Origin: Pseudomonas bohemica | GTDB lineage: Bacteria > Pseudomonadota > Gammaproteobacteria > Pseudomonadales > Pseudomonadaceae | Assembly: GCF_002934685.1 (NCBI RefSeq) | Contig: NZ_NKHL01000115.1 | Coordinates: forward strand, 160,991 to 224,990 | DNA: 64,000 bases | Reading direction: 5' to 3' | Part shown: piece by piece, positions 40,732 to 49,738 of the stretch | Numbering within the stretch: position 1 is the first letter of the stretch | How the letters are laid out: each line of letters opens with the position of its first letter | The notes under the pieces: generated by a model | The model's input: only the letters and a program-made list of their open reading frames with translations | Database searches by the model: none | What the model was told of the DNA's origin: nothing | Program-made: the position numbers and the translations under genes

Positions 40732-41588
40732 TATTTTGCCTCCGAAGCGCGGGCCAGCTTGCTCTGGAACTCACTGAAATCAGGGGTGCCGTGGATGTAT
40801 TCGTCGATCCAGGCCGAAAATGCCTCACGATCACGCCCGATCGGGTCCCACGCTTGATAGAAACGGTTGTCGCGCTCGTAGTAACCATGAGCGTAGGACG
40901 GATGCGCGCCGCCCGGTACGACGCAGACTGCGCTCAGAGCCCAGGTCGGCAGGACACACGCGTTCATTGGCGCGTTCAGGTCATCGACGATTTCTTCAAC
41001 CGTGACGATGCAGCGCCTGGCAGACAAGGCCGCTTCTTTCTGCACACCGAGGATGCCCCACAACAGCACGTTGCCCTTACGGTCGGCTTTCTGCGCGTGG
41101 ATCACGGTCACATCCGGGCGCACGGCAGGCACCGCGGCCAGCACCTCGCCGGTAAATGGGCAGGTGACGGATTTGATCAGCGGGTTGACCTTCGGCAGGT
41201 CGGAACCGGCGTAGGCACGTAGCACCGCGAACGGCAGGCCCGAGGCGCCGGCAACGTAAGCATTGGCCAAGTCGGCATGGCTGTGCTCTTCGATTTCCAT
41301 CGGCTGCGGCCACTGTTTTTCAACGGCGTCACGCAGGCGATGCAACGAGCCGACACCAGGGTTACCACCCCACGAGAAAATCAGCTTTTTCGCACAACCC
41401 GCACCGATCAACTGGTCGTAGATCAGATCGGGGGTCATGCGGACCAGGGTCAGATCTTTCTTCCTCTGACGGATGATCTCATGACCAGCTGCTGTAGGAA
41501 TCAGATGGGTGAAGCCTTCGAGCGCAACGGTGTCGCCATCGTTGACGAATTGCTTCACAGCATCGTGCAGGGAAAGAATTTCAGCCAT
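40731..41588 (-). CDS. pcaI: 3-oxoadipate CoA-transferase alpha subunit
   Basis: A 285-residue alpha subunit of the same CoA-transferase. Glycine-rich and aromatic motifs such as LIFSWGGNPGVGSLHRLRDA and EEHSHADLANAYVAGA are typical. The start at 41588 follows GGAG; six codons upstream are also open. It is the first gene of the operon. Two CGATAATCG boxes lie about 95-130 bases upstream, so PcaR probably activates it when beta-ketoadipate is present. Confidence 0.94.
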   Translation of the reverse strand: MAEILSLHDAVKQFVNDGDTVALEGFTHLIPTAAGHEIIRQRKKDLTLVRMTPDLIYDQLIGAGCAKKLIFSWGGNPGVGSLHRLRDAVEKQWPQPMEIEEHSHADLANAYVAGASGLPFAVLRAYAGSDLPKVNPLIKSVTCPFTGEVLAAVPAVRPDVTVIHAQKADRKGNVLLWGILGVQKEAALSARRCIVTVEEIVDDLNAPMNACVLPTWALSAVCVVPGGAHPSYAHGYYERDNRFYQAWDPIGRDREAFSAWIDEYIHGTPDFSEFQSKLARASEAK

Positions 41589-41681
41589 GGGGTGCTCCAG
41601 GTTCAAAATCTCAATCGGTGAGCGGCACGTCGATCTGCGCCGGGATGCGATTCAGGTTATGCCTGAGCGTTATGCGGAACA

Positions 41682-41715
41682 ATCCGATAATCGACTATCT
41701 GTTCGATAATCGAAC
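41682..41715 (-). promoter_or_regulatory. Two PcaR-type boxes upstream of pcaI
   Basis: GTTCGATAATCGAAC (41701-41715) is a near-perfect palindrome and ATCCGATAATCGACT (41682-41696) is a weaker copy. Both contain CGATAATCG. The PcaR site known from P. putida is GTTCGATAATCGCAC. Confidence 0.75.
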
Positions 41716-41735
41716 GGAGAGTTGCGAAGGCAGAA

Positions 41736-42578
41736 TCAGGTAAATAGTTGCGTACTCAGGTCTCGACTGGCGTCGAGCATGATCGGGAGAAATTTCTGCT
41801 CCAGCTCGTTGCGGCTCACCCGCGCCGCGCTGGTACTGACATTCAGCGCCGCCAGCACCTGACCCGAAGCGTCGTAAACCGGCACCGCAATCGAGCGCAG
41901 GCCCTGCTCGAGTTCCTGATCGACAATACACCAGCCCTGCTGACGAACCTGCTGCAAACATTCAAGCAATGCGTCGGCGGTGCGCAAGGTGCGGCTGGTC
42001 TTGGGTTGCAGGTCGACGTGATCGAGATATTCCTGCAACGAGACATCATCCAGCGCCGCCAGAAGAATCCGGCCCATAGACGTGCAGTACGCCGGCAGAC
42101 GACCCCCTACCGCAAGGTCTACGGAAATGAGCCGCTGAGTCGTTGCCGACCGAGCGATATAAAGGATGTCATCGCCTTCGAGGGTGGCCATGTTACAGGC
42201 CTCGTGCAATTGATTGCTCATGCGGTCCAGGTACGGCTGGGAAGATACCGCCAGCGGCGTCGACGACAGGTACGCGTGGCCCAGGGTCAGTACTTTGGGC
42301 AGTAATGAATAGGTGCGGCCATCCGTGGTCGCGTACCCGAGTTTGATCAGGGTGTGCAGACACCGCCTCACGGCGGCACGAGGAATCTCGGTTCGATGGC
42401 TGATCTGCGCGATGGTCAGGTGCCGCTTGCGCTCCTGAAAGGCATGAATGACCGCCAAACCGCGCGCCAGCGATGTCATGAAGTCAGGATCACCCGTCAA
42501 GGCTTGAATCCGTTTGGCCGGAGACGCCACGATGGGCGGGGCCAGGGAAGCAAAGGAATTACGCAGTTGGTCGTTCAT
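41736..42578 (-). CDS. pcaR: IclR-family activator of the pca genes
   Basis: A 280-residue IclR-type regulator that responds to beta-ketoadipate. The helix-turn-helix is LTIAQISHRTEIPRAAVRRC and the effector domain contains MATLEGDDILYIARSAT, GRLPAYCTSMGRILLAA and DQELEQGLRSIAVPV. It closely follows P. putida PcaR after a variable N-terminus. I start at MNDQLRNSF (42578); 24 open codons precede it. CGATAATCG boxes lie on both sides, so autoregulation and activation of pcaI are both likely. Confidence 0.93.
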   Translation of the reverse strand: MNDQLRNSFASLAPPIVASPAKRIQALTGDPDFMTSLARGLAVIHAFQERKRHLTIAQISHRTEIPRAAVRRCLHTLIKLGYATTDGRTYSLLPKVLTLGHAYLSSTPLAVSSQPYLDRMSNQLHEACNMATLEGDDILYIARSATTQRLISVDLAVGGRLPAYCTSMGRILLAALDDVSLQEYLDHVDLQPKTSRTLRTADALLECLQQVRQQGWCIVDQELEQGLRSIAVPVYDASGQVLAALNVSTSAARVSRNELEQKFLPIMLDASRDLSTQLFT

Positions 42579-42660
42579 GTTGACACCGTTCGTCGTAGCC
42601 GTGGAGGCCGTCTGTAGCGCCACTCTCGCCTCTTTTAGATACACCGGCAAGGCAGATTTG

Positions 42661-42693
42661 GGCGATTATCGAACCACTGGCCGATAATCGCAA
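42661..42693. promoter_or_regulatory. Two PcaR-type boxes upstream of pcaR
   Basis: GGCGATTATCGAAC (42661-42674; reverse GTTCGATAATCGCC) and GGCCGATAATCGCAA (42679-42693). CGATAATCG occurs in each, in opposite orientation. They lie about 85-115 bases before pcaR and directly next to a -35-like TTGACC on the + strand. Confidence 0.65.
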
Positions 42694-42726
42694 TTGACCC
42701 GCCGCCCGGTTGCTTATACCTTTCAC

Positions 42727-42813
42727 ACGCCACCCGGTGGCTTCTTGGAAATACTGGTCAGGTACCCACTGAGAAGTCCCAGGCACGGCCTTGCTACCCG
42801 CAAGGCCGTTTTT
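42727..42813 (+). ncRNA. Candidate small RNA beside pcaR
   Basis: A possible -35 TTGACC (42694-42699) and -10 TATACC (42715-42720) are followed by a structured stretch: CCACCCGGTGG stem, and CTTCT paired with AGAAG across CTGGTCAGG. It ends in a strong terminator ACGGCCTTG-CTACCCG-CAAGGCCGT-TTTT (42785-42813). No convincing protein frame starts within it. The 15-base promoter spacing is short, and PcaR-type boxes abut the -35. The 5' end is my estimate. Confidence 0.4.
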
Positions 42814-43404
42814 ATCTCCGCTTCTCGCTGCATCTTCAATTGTAGAATTCCAAATACATTTGCATTTACCGGACTGAACGACGCATAGAGGAATTACGTC
42901 GCCAGAATTCTGTCTCTGCCACACTGTTTATGACTAACAAAGTTTCGCGATAATTTTACTCGGCAAACTTCGGAACCTTCGTACAAGAAAACAGTATTTC
43001 TCCTCAGTTATTCAATTACAGCGCTCTCTACAGTTGACTCTTGTGATCTTCTTGGAGATAGTACCGGTCAATTGACGCGCTATAACGCCAAGGCGTGGGT
43101 GACGTCCATAGCTCAGTCGGGCATGGATCCAATCAACACGCTGCGTGCACTACCCGAGTGCACCGCCCGGCGATAGACGGGCCAGAAGCCTGGTCAATTC
43201 GCCAGCAGACTGGCAACCCGAAAGAAGAATGTAGCTACGACAGTTTTGTCGTTCTGGTGCGCGTAGCCGCATGTGACAGAAGTGTTCAATACCTCGTCCA
43301 GAACTGATCGCAAACGTTTAGCGCAGCTGATCGGTCAGGGGCATACGACACTTCCAGGCACTGCGTTATCACCGGAATCAAACTTGACACTATCAGGTAA
43401 TAAC
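42814..43404 (+). other. AT-rich non-coding region with short hairpins
   Basis: I see no gene in these 591 bases. The first 270 are clearly more AT-rich than the surroundings. At 43145-43182 two hairpins follow each other: GTGCACT-acccg-AGTGCAC, then GCCCG-gcgataga-CGGGC. Just before them CATAGCTCAGTCGG resembles a tRNA D-arm, but no tRNA fold completes. It may be a leader for the small gene at 43405. Confidence 0.4.
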
Positions 43405-43602
43405 GTGACCAAAGATGAACTGCGCGCCGAATTAGAGCGCCAGGAACAACGTTACAAGGAAGTATACGGCGGCGAAGTGACCACCTACGCCGCTCAGCCG
43501 GAGCCAGAACGCAAGCCTTGGCGCAAACGTGCCAGCTTGCTCGATCAGGCATTCAAGCAAGAACTCCAGAAGATGGAAGAAGAGCTCAAAGAAGAGCCTT
43601 GA
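43405..43602 (+). CDS. Small charged protein, unknown
   Basis: A 65-residue, highly charged protein: TKDELRAELERQEQRYKEVYG, a middle with YAAQPEPERKPWRKR, then a second helix LDQAFKQELQKMEEEL. Both ends look like amphipathic helices; there is no membrane segment. The start is GTG at 43405, after an AGG-type site; the frame is open 44 codons further upstream, but those look non-coding. The family is not known to me. It is followed at 236 bases by pitA. Confidence 0.6.
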   Translation: MTKDELRAELERQEQRYKEVYGGEVTTYAAQPEPERKPWRKRASLLDQAFKQELQKMEEELKEEP

Positions 43603-43678
43603 CCCTAAGCGTCGGGATCACCGTCGGACGAGCCGCAGCCGGAGGCTTGATTCGCCTCGACCGGTTTCAGCTAAGGTT

Positions 43679-43707
43679 GAAGTGAAATGCGTTTTACATT
43701 TCGCTTC
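43679..43707. repeat. Hairpin upstream of pitA
   Basis: GAAGTGAAATG (43679-43689) and CATTTCGCTTC (43697-43707) form an 11-base stem with one wobble pair and a 7-base loop. There is no T-run after it; its role is unknown. Confidence 0.4.
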
Positions 43708-43838
43708 CTGACAGGAAGTCAACGGGGTGGCTCGGCAGAAATTTCGTTGCAGGTTGCTACCAATTAGCGGCGTGCCTATCGATTAGTTTTTTTTCTGTCA
43801 TAATCCCGCCCCCTTAATACCGGGTCAGAAAACCTTCC

Positions 43839-45311
43839 ATGATCGATTTATTCAGCGGACTGGACGCTTGGGTGATTGTGAGCTTGCTGCTCGCCCTGGC
43901 TTTTGTCCTCACCTTCGAGTTCATCAATGGCTTTCATGACACCGCCAACGCGGTGGCGACAGTCATTTACACCAAAGCCATGCCGCCACATCTGGCCGTG
44001 TTCTTCTCGGGTGTTTTTAACTTTCTCGGGGTGCTGCTCGGCGGCGTTGGCGTGGCTTATGCCATCGTTCACCTGCTGCCGGTCGAGTTGCTGATCAACG
44101 TCAACACCGGTCACGGCCTGGCGATGGTTTTCTCGCTCCTGGCGGCCGCGATCACCTGGAACCTGGGAACCTGGTACTTCGGGATTCCGGCGTCCAGCTC
44201 GCACACGCTGATCGGTTCGATTCTGGGCGTGGGTCTGGCCAATTCGCTGATCAACCATATTCCACTGGCAGAAGGCGTCAACTGGCAGAAGGCAATCGAT
44301 ATCGGCGCCTCGCTGGTATTCTCGCCTGTGATGGGATTCGTTGTCGCCGGCTTGGGTTTGTGGGCCCTCAAGACCTGGCGTCCGTTGTCGAAGATGCACA
44401 ACACACCCGAACAGCGCCGCAATCTGAAAGATAAAAAACATCCGCCTTTCTGGAATCGTCTGGTGCTGGTGATTTCGGCCATGGCCGTCAGTTTCGTGCA
44501 CGGCTCCAACGATGGCCAGAAAGGCATCGGTCTGATCATGCTGGTACTGATCGGTATCGTACCGGCGCAATTCGTTCTGGATCTGAGCAGCACGACCTAC
44601 CAGATCGAGCGCACCCGCGACGCGACTTTGCACCTCAGCCAGTTCTACCAGCGCAATGCCGCAACGCTCGGTGAATACCTGGCGCTGGGCAAGTCGGCCA
44701 CTGGCGATCTGCCTGAACGTTTCAGTTGCAACCCCGAGCAGACCGAGCCGACCATCGACGCTCTGCTCAACAACCTCAAAGGCGTGACCGACTACCGCGG
44801 CCTGGCCCCCGAGCATCGCATCGAAGTGCGCCGCTATCTGCTGTGTCTGGACGACACTGCACGTAAGGTTGGCAAACTGCCTGCGCTCGATGCCCGTGAG
44901 AAATCCGATCTGGAGAAACTGCGCAAGGACCTGACGACCACCACAGAATACGCACCGTTCTGGGTAATCTTCGCCGTGGCACTGGCCCTGGGTATCGGCA
45001 CCATGGTTGGCTGGAAACGCGTGGTACTGACCATTGGCGAGAAGATCGGCAAGCAAGGCATGACTTACGCACAAGGCATGTCCGCACAAATCACCACCGC
45101 CAGCGCCATCGCACTGGCCAACGTGTTCAGCCTGCCGGTATCGACTACCCATATCCTGTCTTCGGGTGTGGCCGGGACCATGGTGGCCAACAAGAGCGGC
45201 CTGCAAGGTGGTACCGTTCGCAATATTCTGCTGGCCTGGGTGCTGACCCTTCCGGCGACCATTGCGCTGTCGGCAGGTCTGTTCTGGCTGGCGTCCAAGG
45301 CGCTGGCCTGA
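43839..45311 (+). CDS. pitA: Low-affinity inorganic phosphate transporter
   Basis: A 490-residue Pit-family transporter, taking up metal-phosphate with protons across the inner membrane. The two inverted family signatures are FEFINGFHDTANAVATVIYT (26-45) and SFVHGSNDGQKGIGLIML. A cytoplasmic loop of about 120 residues lies between the halves, and GLPVST-like LPVSTTHIL comes late. Length and layout match PitA. There is a clear terminator 22 bases after the stop. Confidence 0.93.
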   Translation: MIDLFSGLDAWVIVSLLLALAFVLTFEFINGFHDTANAVATVIYTKAMPPHLAVFFSGVFNFLGVLLGGVGVAYAIVHLLPVELLINVNTGHGLAMVFSLLAAAITWNLGTWYFGIPASSSHTLIGSILGVGLANSLINHIPLAEGVNWQKAIDIGASLVFSPVMGFVVAGLGLWALKTWRPLSKMHNTPEQRRNLKDKKHPPFWNRLVLVISAMAVSFVHGSNDGQKGIGLIMLVLIGIVPAQFVLDLSSTTYQIERTRDATLHLSQFYQRNAATLGEYLALGKSATGDLPERFSCNPEQTEPTIDALLNNLKGVTDYRGLAPEHRIEVRRYLLCLDDTARKVGKLPALDAREKSDLEKLRKDLTTTTEYAPFWVIFAVALALGIGTMVGWKRVVLTIGEKIGKQGMTYAQGMSAQITTASAIALANVFSLPVSTTHILSSGVAGTMVANKSGLQGGTVRNILLAWVLTLPATIALSAGLFWLASKALA

Positions 45312-45333
45312 CTCAACTGACTGCTTGATTCGA

Positions 45334-45363
45334 AAATGCCCATTCAATGAATGGGCATTTTTC
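45334..45363 (+). terminator. Terminator of pitA
   Basis: AAATGCCCATT (45334-45344), loop CAATG, AATGGGCATTT (45350-45360) and further Ts. It could work in both directions, since an A-run precedes it. Confidence 0.9.
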
Positions 45364-45374
45364 TGTGCATAGCC

Positions 45375-45456
45375 TGTAGGAGCGCGCTTGCCCGAACGAT
45401 GACGTAGTCTGTCAGAAAGTCGCGGCGCTTTGTTCGCGGGCAAGCGTGCTCCCACA
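45375..45456. repeat. REP pair between pitA and the YjgR-type gene
   Basis: TGTAGGAGCGCGCTTGCCCG (from 45375) faces CGGGCAAGCGTGCTCCCACA (ending 45456). It is the fourth REP doublet in the window, again between convergent genes. Confidence 0.85.
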
Positions 45457-45470
45457 GGCGCAAGACAGCT

Positions 45471-46961
45471 TCAACGGCGTTTCTTGCTGCCGCCCAGCAA
45501 CGACCCCATCAACCCCCGCACCAACTCCCGTCCAATCTGATTCGCCGCCTGACGCATTGCGCTCTTGACCGCTTGGCCTGCCAGTCCACCCAGAAATCCG
45601 CCCGCCATATCCGCGAAATCACCTTTCGGCTTGTCTTCAGCAGCCGGAGCTTGCGCCGTGTCAGGTGCAGCCCCCTTGCGCGCGAGAAGCATTTCATAGG
45701 CCGACTCACGGTCAATAGGCTTGTCATAACGCCCGGCCAGCGGCGACTGGGCAATCAATGCGGCTCGCTCGGCCTCGCTCAGTGGCCCGATTCGCGATTG
45801 CGGAGGCGCCACCAGCACGCGCTTGACCATCTCAGGTGTGCCCTTCTCCTGCAAGGTGCCCACCAACGCTTCGCCAATGGCCAGCTCGGTCAATACCGTC
45901 AGCGTATCGAATTCGGGATTGGGCCGGAATCCATCCGCCACAGCCCTCAATGATTTCTGCTCCTTACTGGTGAAGGCCCGCAGGCCATGCTGAATCCGCA
46001 ATCCGAGTTGGGCCAGGATGTTGTCCGGCAGATCCCCCGGAGATTGCGTGACGAAGTACACCCCCACACCTTTTGAACGGATCAGCCGTACCACTTGCTC
46101 AAGGCGGTCCTGCAAGGCCTTGGGCGTGTCGGCGAAAAGCAGATGGGCCTCGTCGAAAAACAGCGCCAGCAGCGGTTTGTCGGCATCGCCGCGCTCCGGC
46201 AATTGCTCGAACAATTCAGCCAGCAACCACAACAGGAACGTCGCGTAGACCTTTGGTGCCTCATGCACCAGGCGACTGGCATCGAGCAAATGAATGCGCC
46301 CTCGCCCATCACTCGCCGGTTGCAGAATGTCCTCCAATTGCAACGCAGGTTCGCCAAACAATGCTTCGGCCCCCTGCTGTTCCAGCACCGCCAGACGCCG
46401 CAACAGAGCCTGACTGGAGCCGGTGGTCACCAGCGCGCTGTCCTCGCCCAGCACCTGCGGATTTTCACGCAGGTAGTTGAGCAGTGCCTTGAGGTCCTTG
46501 ATGTCCAGCAGGAGCAGACCTTCCCGGTCGGCGATCTTGAACGCGGCATACAGCGCCGATTGTTGGCTGTCAGTCAACTCAAGAAGACTTCCCAGCAACA
46601 GCGGTCCCATTTCCGACAACGTCGTGCGCAGTGGATGACCGGACTGGCCATTGACGTCCCACAGCGTAACCGGATAAGCCTGCGTCTTGTGATTCAGCCA
46701 AGGCATGCTGGCGATGCGTTCGGCGACTTTGCCCTGCGGATTGCCTGCCGCGCCGAGCCCGCAAAGATCACCTTTGATATCCGCCGCGAACACTGCCACA
46801 CCGGCATCGCTGAAAGCTTCCGCCAGGCGCTGCAGCGTCACGGTCTTACCGGTACCCGTCGCACCGGCAATCAGGCCGTGACGATTGGCCAGATGCAACG
46901 CCTGACCGATCGGCTGGCCATCCAGGCCCGCACCGATAAGAATTTGTCGAGAATCCGGCAT
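45471..46961 (-). CDS. HerA-like P-loop ATPase, DUF853/YjgR
   Basis: A 496-residue cytoplasmic ATPase. Walker A is GATGTGKTV (33-41), Walker B LLALFFDEAH, and a later Arg-rich YFVTQSPGDLPDNILAQLGLRIQH is typical of HerA/FtsK-like helicase folds. The C-terminus is Gly- and Lys-rich (MGSLLGGSKKRR). This is the YjgR group of uncharacterised ATPases. It is convergent with pitA. No HerA partner nuclease lies nearby. Confidence 0.85.
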   Translation of the reverse strand: MPDSRQILIGAGLDGQPIGQALHLANRHGLIAGATGTGKTVTLQRLAEAFSDAGVAVFAADIKGDLCGLGAAGNPQGKVAERIASMPWLNHKTQAYPVTLWDVNGQSGHPLRTTLSEMGPLLLGSLLELTDSQQSALYAAFKIADREGLLLLDIKDLKALLNYLRENPQVLGEDSALVTTGSSQALLRRLAVLEQQGAEALFGEPALQLEDILQPASDGRGRIHLLDASRLVHEAPKVYATFLLWLLAELFEQLPERGDADKPLLALFFDEAHLLFADTPKALQDRLEQVVRLIRSKGVGVYFVTQSPGDLPDNILAQLGLRIQHGLRAFTSKEQKSLRAVADGFRPNPEFDTLTVLTELAIGEALVGTLQEKGTPEMVKRVLVAPPQSRIGPLSEAERAALIAQSPLAGRYDKPIDRESAYEMLLARKGAAPDTAQAPAAEDKPKGDFADMAGGFLGGLAGQAVKSAMRQAANQIGRELVRGLMGSLLGGSKKRR

Positions 46962-47247
46962 GTCTTCACCTACAGATCGTATGGGTTGTTTGCAGGACGA
47001 CCAAGGCGATTAACCCATCATTGCCTGCATCGAATATTGCCAACCCGGGTCGGCCCCTTCACTCTAGCGCATGCCACGGCCACGTCGGCCCCCATCACCG
47101 CCCGAGACCGAACATCCATTGTCGAGGGTGGTCAATCGAGGACGAATTATCAAGGATCCCAACCAAGGTGCCTATCGCCCCCACTGACATGCTGATTTGC
47201 TCCGGTCGCAAGCCAACCCGATACATGCGCGCCGCAAGGGCTACCGC

Positions 47248-48243
47248 GTGAAGCGACTCGTATGGCTGGCGGTCGTCTTGTTGCTCGCCCTGATGATTCC
47301 GATGTTCATGGGCGGAATGGACATGCTCCATCGCCTGCGCAATTTCCCGCTGCCGCTGTTTCTGGCCATGTTCGGCATGGTGCTGGTGGGCTGGTGCGCC
47401 AACACCATGCGCCTGCGCCTGCTGTTGGGGGAAAGCGCCAGCGGGCTGGGGATGCGCAAGAGTCTGGGAGTGGTCATGGCGACTGAGTTCGCCTACAGCG
47501 CAACCCCCGGTGGCAGTGGTGCGCCTTTGACTCTGGTGGCTCTACTGTCACGCTGCGGCATTGGTCCGGCAAAAAGCACCGCCGCGTTCGCCACCGATCA
47601 GCTCAACGACCTGGTGTTCTTTCTACTGGCACTGATCGGCATCCTGATTTATGCGGTGTTCCACAAACTCAGCGAGAACCTGGAGTGGATGCTCATCGCC
47701 AGCGCCTTGCTGATCGGTGCCGGGCTGTGTGCCTGCGCGGGGTTCGCCCGGTACCACCGCCGTATCATCCTGTTCAACGGCAAGCTGCTCAAACGCCTGA
47801 ACCGCAAGCACAGCACGCGAATCCGCTGGGCCCGCAAGCTGCTGCACTTTCGCGATGCCCTGGCGCAAACCTGGAAGATGCCCCATCGCGTACTGCTCAA
47901 GGTGTTCGTCCTGACCTGCGTGCACTGGAGCCTGCGCTACAGCGTGTTGTATCTCGCACTGCTCGGATTGGGCGTGGACATCGATTGGGCATGGACGTTT
48001 CTGGTGCAGATGCTGTCCCTGAGCGCCGGACAGTTCAGCCTGTCGCCTGGTGGCGCGGGTGCAGCGGAGTTGACGTCGGCGGCCTTACTGACGCCGATGG
48101 TGGGGAAATCGACCGCGGCGGCGGCGATTCTGATCTGGCGGATCGTGACGTACTATTTCTATCTGGTAGCCGGCGGGCCGGTTTTTCTGCTGATGGTGGG
48201 CAAGCCGCTGCTGATCAAACTACTGCGGATCAAGAGCGCCTGA
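47248..48243 (+). CDS. Flippase-like/LPG-synthase-type membrane protein (UPF0104)
   Basis: A 331-residue protein with about eight helices. It has the pattern of the membrane half of lysylphosphatidylglycerol synthase: MRLRLLLGE, ATEFAYSATPGGSGAPLTLVALL, TDQLNDLVFFLLALIG and the late SAGQFSLSPGGAGAAE. It has no synthase domain, so a lipid-transport or other role is likely. I start at GTG 47248 after AAGG; ATG 47197 would add 17 basic residues. Its end overlaps the small convergent gene by 24 bases. Confidence 0.72.
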   Translation: MKRLVWLAVVLLLALMIPMFMGGMDMLHRLRNFPLPLFLAMFGMVLVGWCANTMRLRLLLGESASGLGMRKSLGVVMATEFAYSATPGGSGAPLTLVALLSRCGIGPAKSTAAFATDQLNDLVFFLLALIGILIYAVFHKLSENLEWMLIASALLIGAGLCACAGFARYHRRIILFNGKLLKRLNRKHSTRIRWARKLLHFRDALAQTWKMPHRVLLKVFVLTCVHWSLRYSVLYLALLGLGVDIDWAWTFLVQMLSLSAGQFSLSPGGAGAAELTSAALLTPMVGKSTAAAAILIWRIVTYYFYLVAGGPVFLLMVGKPLLIKLLRIKSA

Positions 48244-48405
48244 TTTCTCCTCGTCATCGGGCTTCAACTGCTCCCACAACTGCGCCGCGCCTTCAAACTC
48301 AGTGCCGTCTTCTGGCGACAGAGCATCGGGATCGTAACGGCTGAGACACCCCTCGCCAAGGGTGGGAGGGGCTTTGGAGGTGGCTTTGTCAAGTGGGTTG
48401 GTCAT
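48220..48405 (-). CDS. Small acidic protein, unknown
   Basis: A 61-residue soluble protein: MTNPLDKATSKAPPTLGEGC, then LSRYDPDALSPEDGTEFEGA and AQLWEQLKPDDEEKSGALDP. It is rich in Asp, Glu and Pro with no membrane segment. Its 3' end overlaps the flippase-like gene on the other strand. Composition suggests a real gene; no family is known to me. Confidence 0.55.
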   Translation of the reverse strand: MTNPLDKATSKAPPTLGEGCLSRYDPDALSPEDGTEFEGAAQLWEQLKPDDEEKSGALDPQ

Positions 48406-48539
48406 GGCGTAAGCCTCGGTGGCTGCAGAAGATTCGCACGTCGCATGACCTGAAGCAGCACGGCCTACTGGCGGAGGCGTTGTGAAATCGCTACCGCCGG
48501 CAACCCGGACTGCGAAGGCCGATGGGCAGAATCAACAGC

Positions 48540-49391
48540 TTAGTCAAATACGACCGTTTTGTTGTCATGCACCAGCACCCGGTCTTCCAAGTGCGCGCGC
48601 AAGCCGCGAGCCAGGACCATCTTCTCGACGTCACGACCGAAACGCACCATGTTCTCAATGCTATCGCGGTGGCTGACGCGCACCACATCCTGCTCGATGA
48701 TCGGGCCGGCATCCAGCTCTTCGGTTACGTAGTGGCACGTTGCGCCGATCAGCTTCACACCGCGCAGCGATGCCTGGTGATAAGGCTTGGCCCCGACGAA
48801 CGACGGCAGGAAGCTGTGATGGATGTTGATAACCTGATGCGCGTATTCGCGGCACAGCTGCGGCGGCAGGATCTGCATGTAGCGCGCCAGTACCACGACA
48901 TCGGCTTCATGCTGTTTGACCAGACGCGAAACCTCGGCGAAGGCCGGCTCCTTGTCCTTGGGGTCAACCGGCACATGGTAATAAGGAATGTTGTGCCACT
49001 CGACCATACTGCGCAGGTCCTGGTGATTGGAAATCACGCAGGCGATCTCGCAGTCCAGTTCGTCGCTGTGCCAGCGGTGCAGCAGGTCCGCAAGGCAGTG
49101 AGACTCACGGCTGGCCATGAGCACGACGCGCTTTTTCTGATCAGAGTCAGTAATGCGCCAGTCCATCGAAAACTCTTCGGCAATCGGCGCGAATGCCTCG
49201 CGGAAGCCGTCCAGATCGAAGGGCAGGGTGTCGGCACGCATTTCATGGCGCATGAAAAACCAGCCGCTGAGGTTGTCAGAGTGATGGCTCGCTTCGGTAA
49301 TCCAGCCGTTATATGACGCCAGAAAGTTACTGACTTTGGCAACGATGCCAACACGGTCCGGGCAAGCAATCACCAGACGAAAAGTGCGCAT
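48540..49391 (-). CDS. purU: Formyltetrahydrofolate deformylase
   Basis: A 283-residue enzyme that splits 10-formyl-THF into formate and THF, feeding PurT and balancing one-carbon pools. An N-terminal ACT domain (about 1-85, LVIACPDRVGIVAKVSNFLA) is followed by the formyltransferase-type catalytic domain. That domain has VLARYMQILPP, the catalytic Asn-His in INIHHSFLPSF and the Asp in EELDAGPIIEQD. The length is normal. It stands alone, divergent from mvaT. Confidence 0.95.
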   Translation of the reverse strand: MRTFRLVIACPDRVGIVAKVSNFLASYNGWITEASHHSDNLSGWFFMRHEMRADTLPFDLDGFREAFAPIAEEFSMDWRITDSDQKKRVVLMASRESHCLADLLHRWHSDELDCEIACVISNHQDLRSMVEWHNIPYYHVPVDPKDKEPAFAEVSRLVKQHEADVVVLARYMQILPPQLCREYAHQVINIHHSFLPSFVGAKPYHQASLRGVKLIGATCHYVTEELDAGPIIEQDVVRVSHRDSIENMVRFGRDVEKMVLARGLRAHLEDRVLVHDNKTVVFD

Positions 49392-49738
49392 GGGGGGAAA
49401 CTCCAGAACTTCGCAAAGGCGGCTATTCTAGCGATTACCCGGCGACTGTGCAGTAACCCGTTGAGAATGATTTGCGCAGGCGAAAAAAAGGATCCGATCG
49501 ACGGTAGAGCGTTCCTGCCGCGGCGTTGCGCAGCCTGGTCAAACAGGGCGACGATAAAAGCACTAAATAGGCGCGCTATTTTATGGTTCGCAGATGAGAC
49601 ACTTTTTGATGAGCCTTGCATGTCCGCCAGCTATTTCAAAATGCTACAGATAAAACATTTCTTAAATGTTTACTTGCGCAAATACTGTGACTATTATTGC
49701 GTCATTACACCCTGCCCATCACAACACAGGTAGCCCTC
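49392..49738 (+). other. Divergent purU-mvaT intergenic region
   Basis: I find no gene in these 347 bases. The last 130 are strikingly AT-rich (for example ACATTTCTTAAATGTTTACT), as expected of a site where an H-NS-type protein binds its own promoter. TTGCGC … GACTATTAT are possible promoter elements of mvaT, but I cannot choose between several. Confidence 0.4.

Noticed and set aside
43100..43182. tRNA-like motif CATAGCTCAGTCGG
   Set aside because: No acceptor stem, T arm or anticodon loop completes around it.
43848..45455. Antisense open frame of 535 codons opposite pitA
   Set aside because: It mirrors pitA and runs on into the REP element; His/Gln-rich shadow composition.
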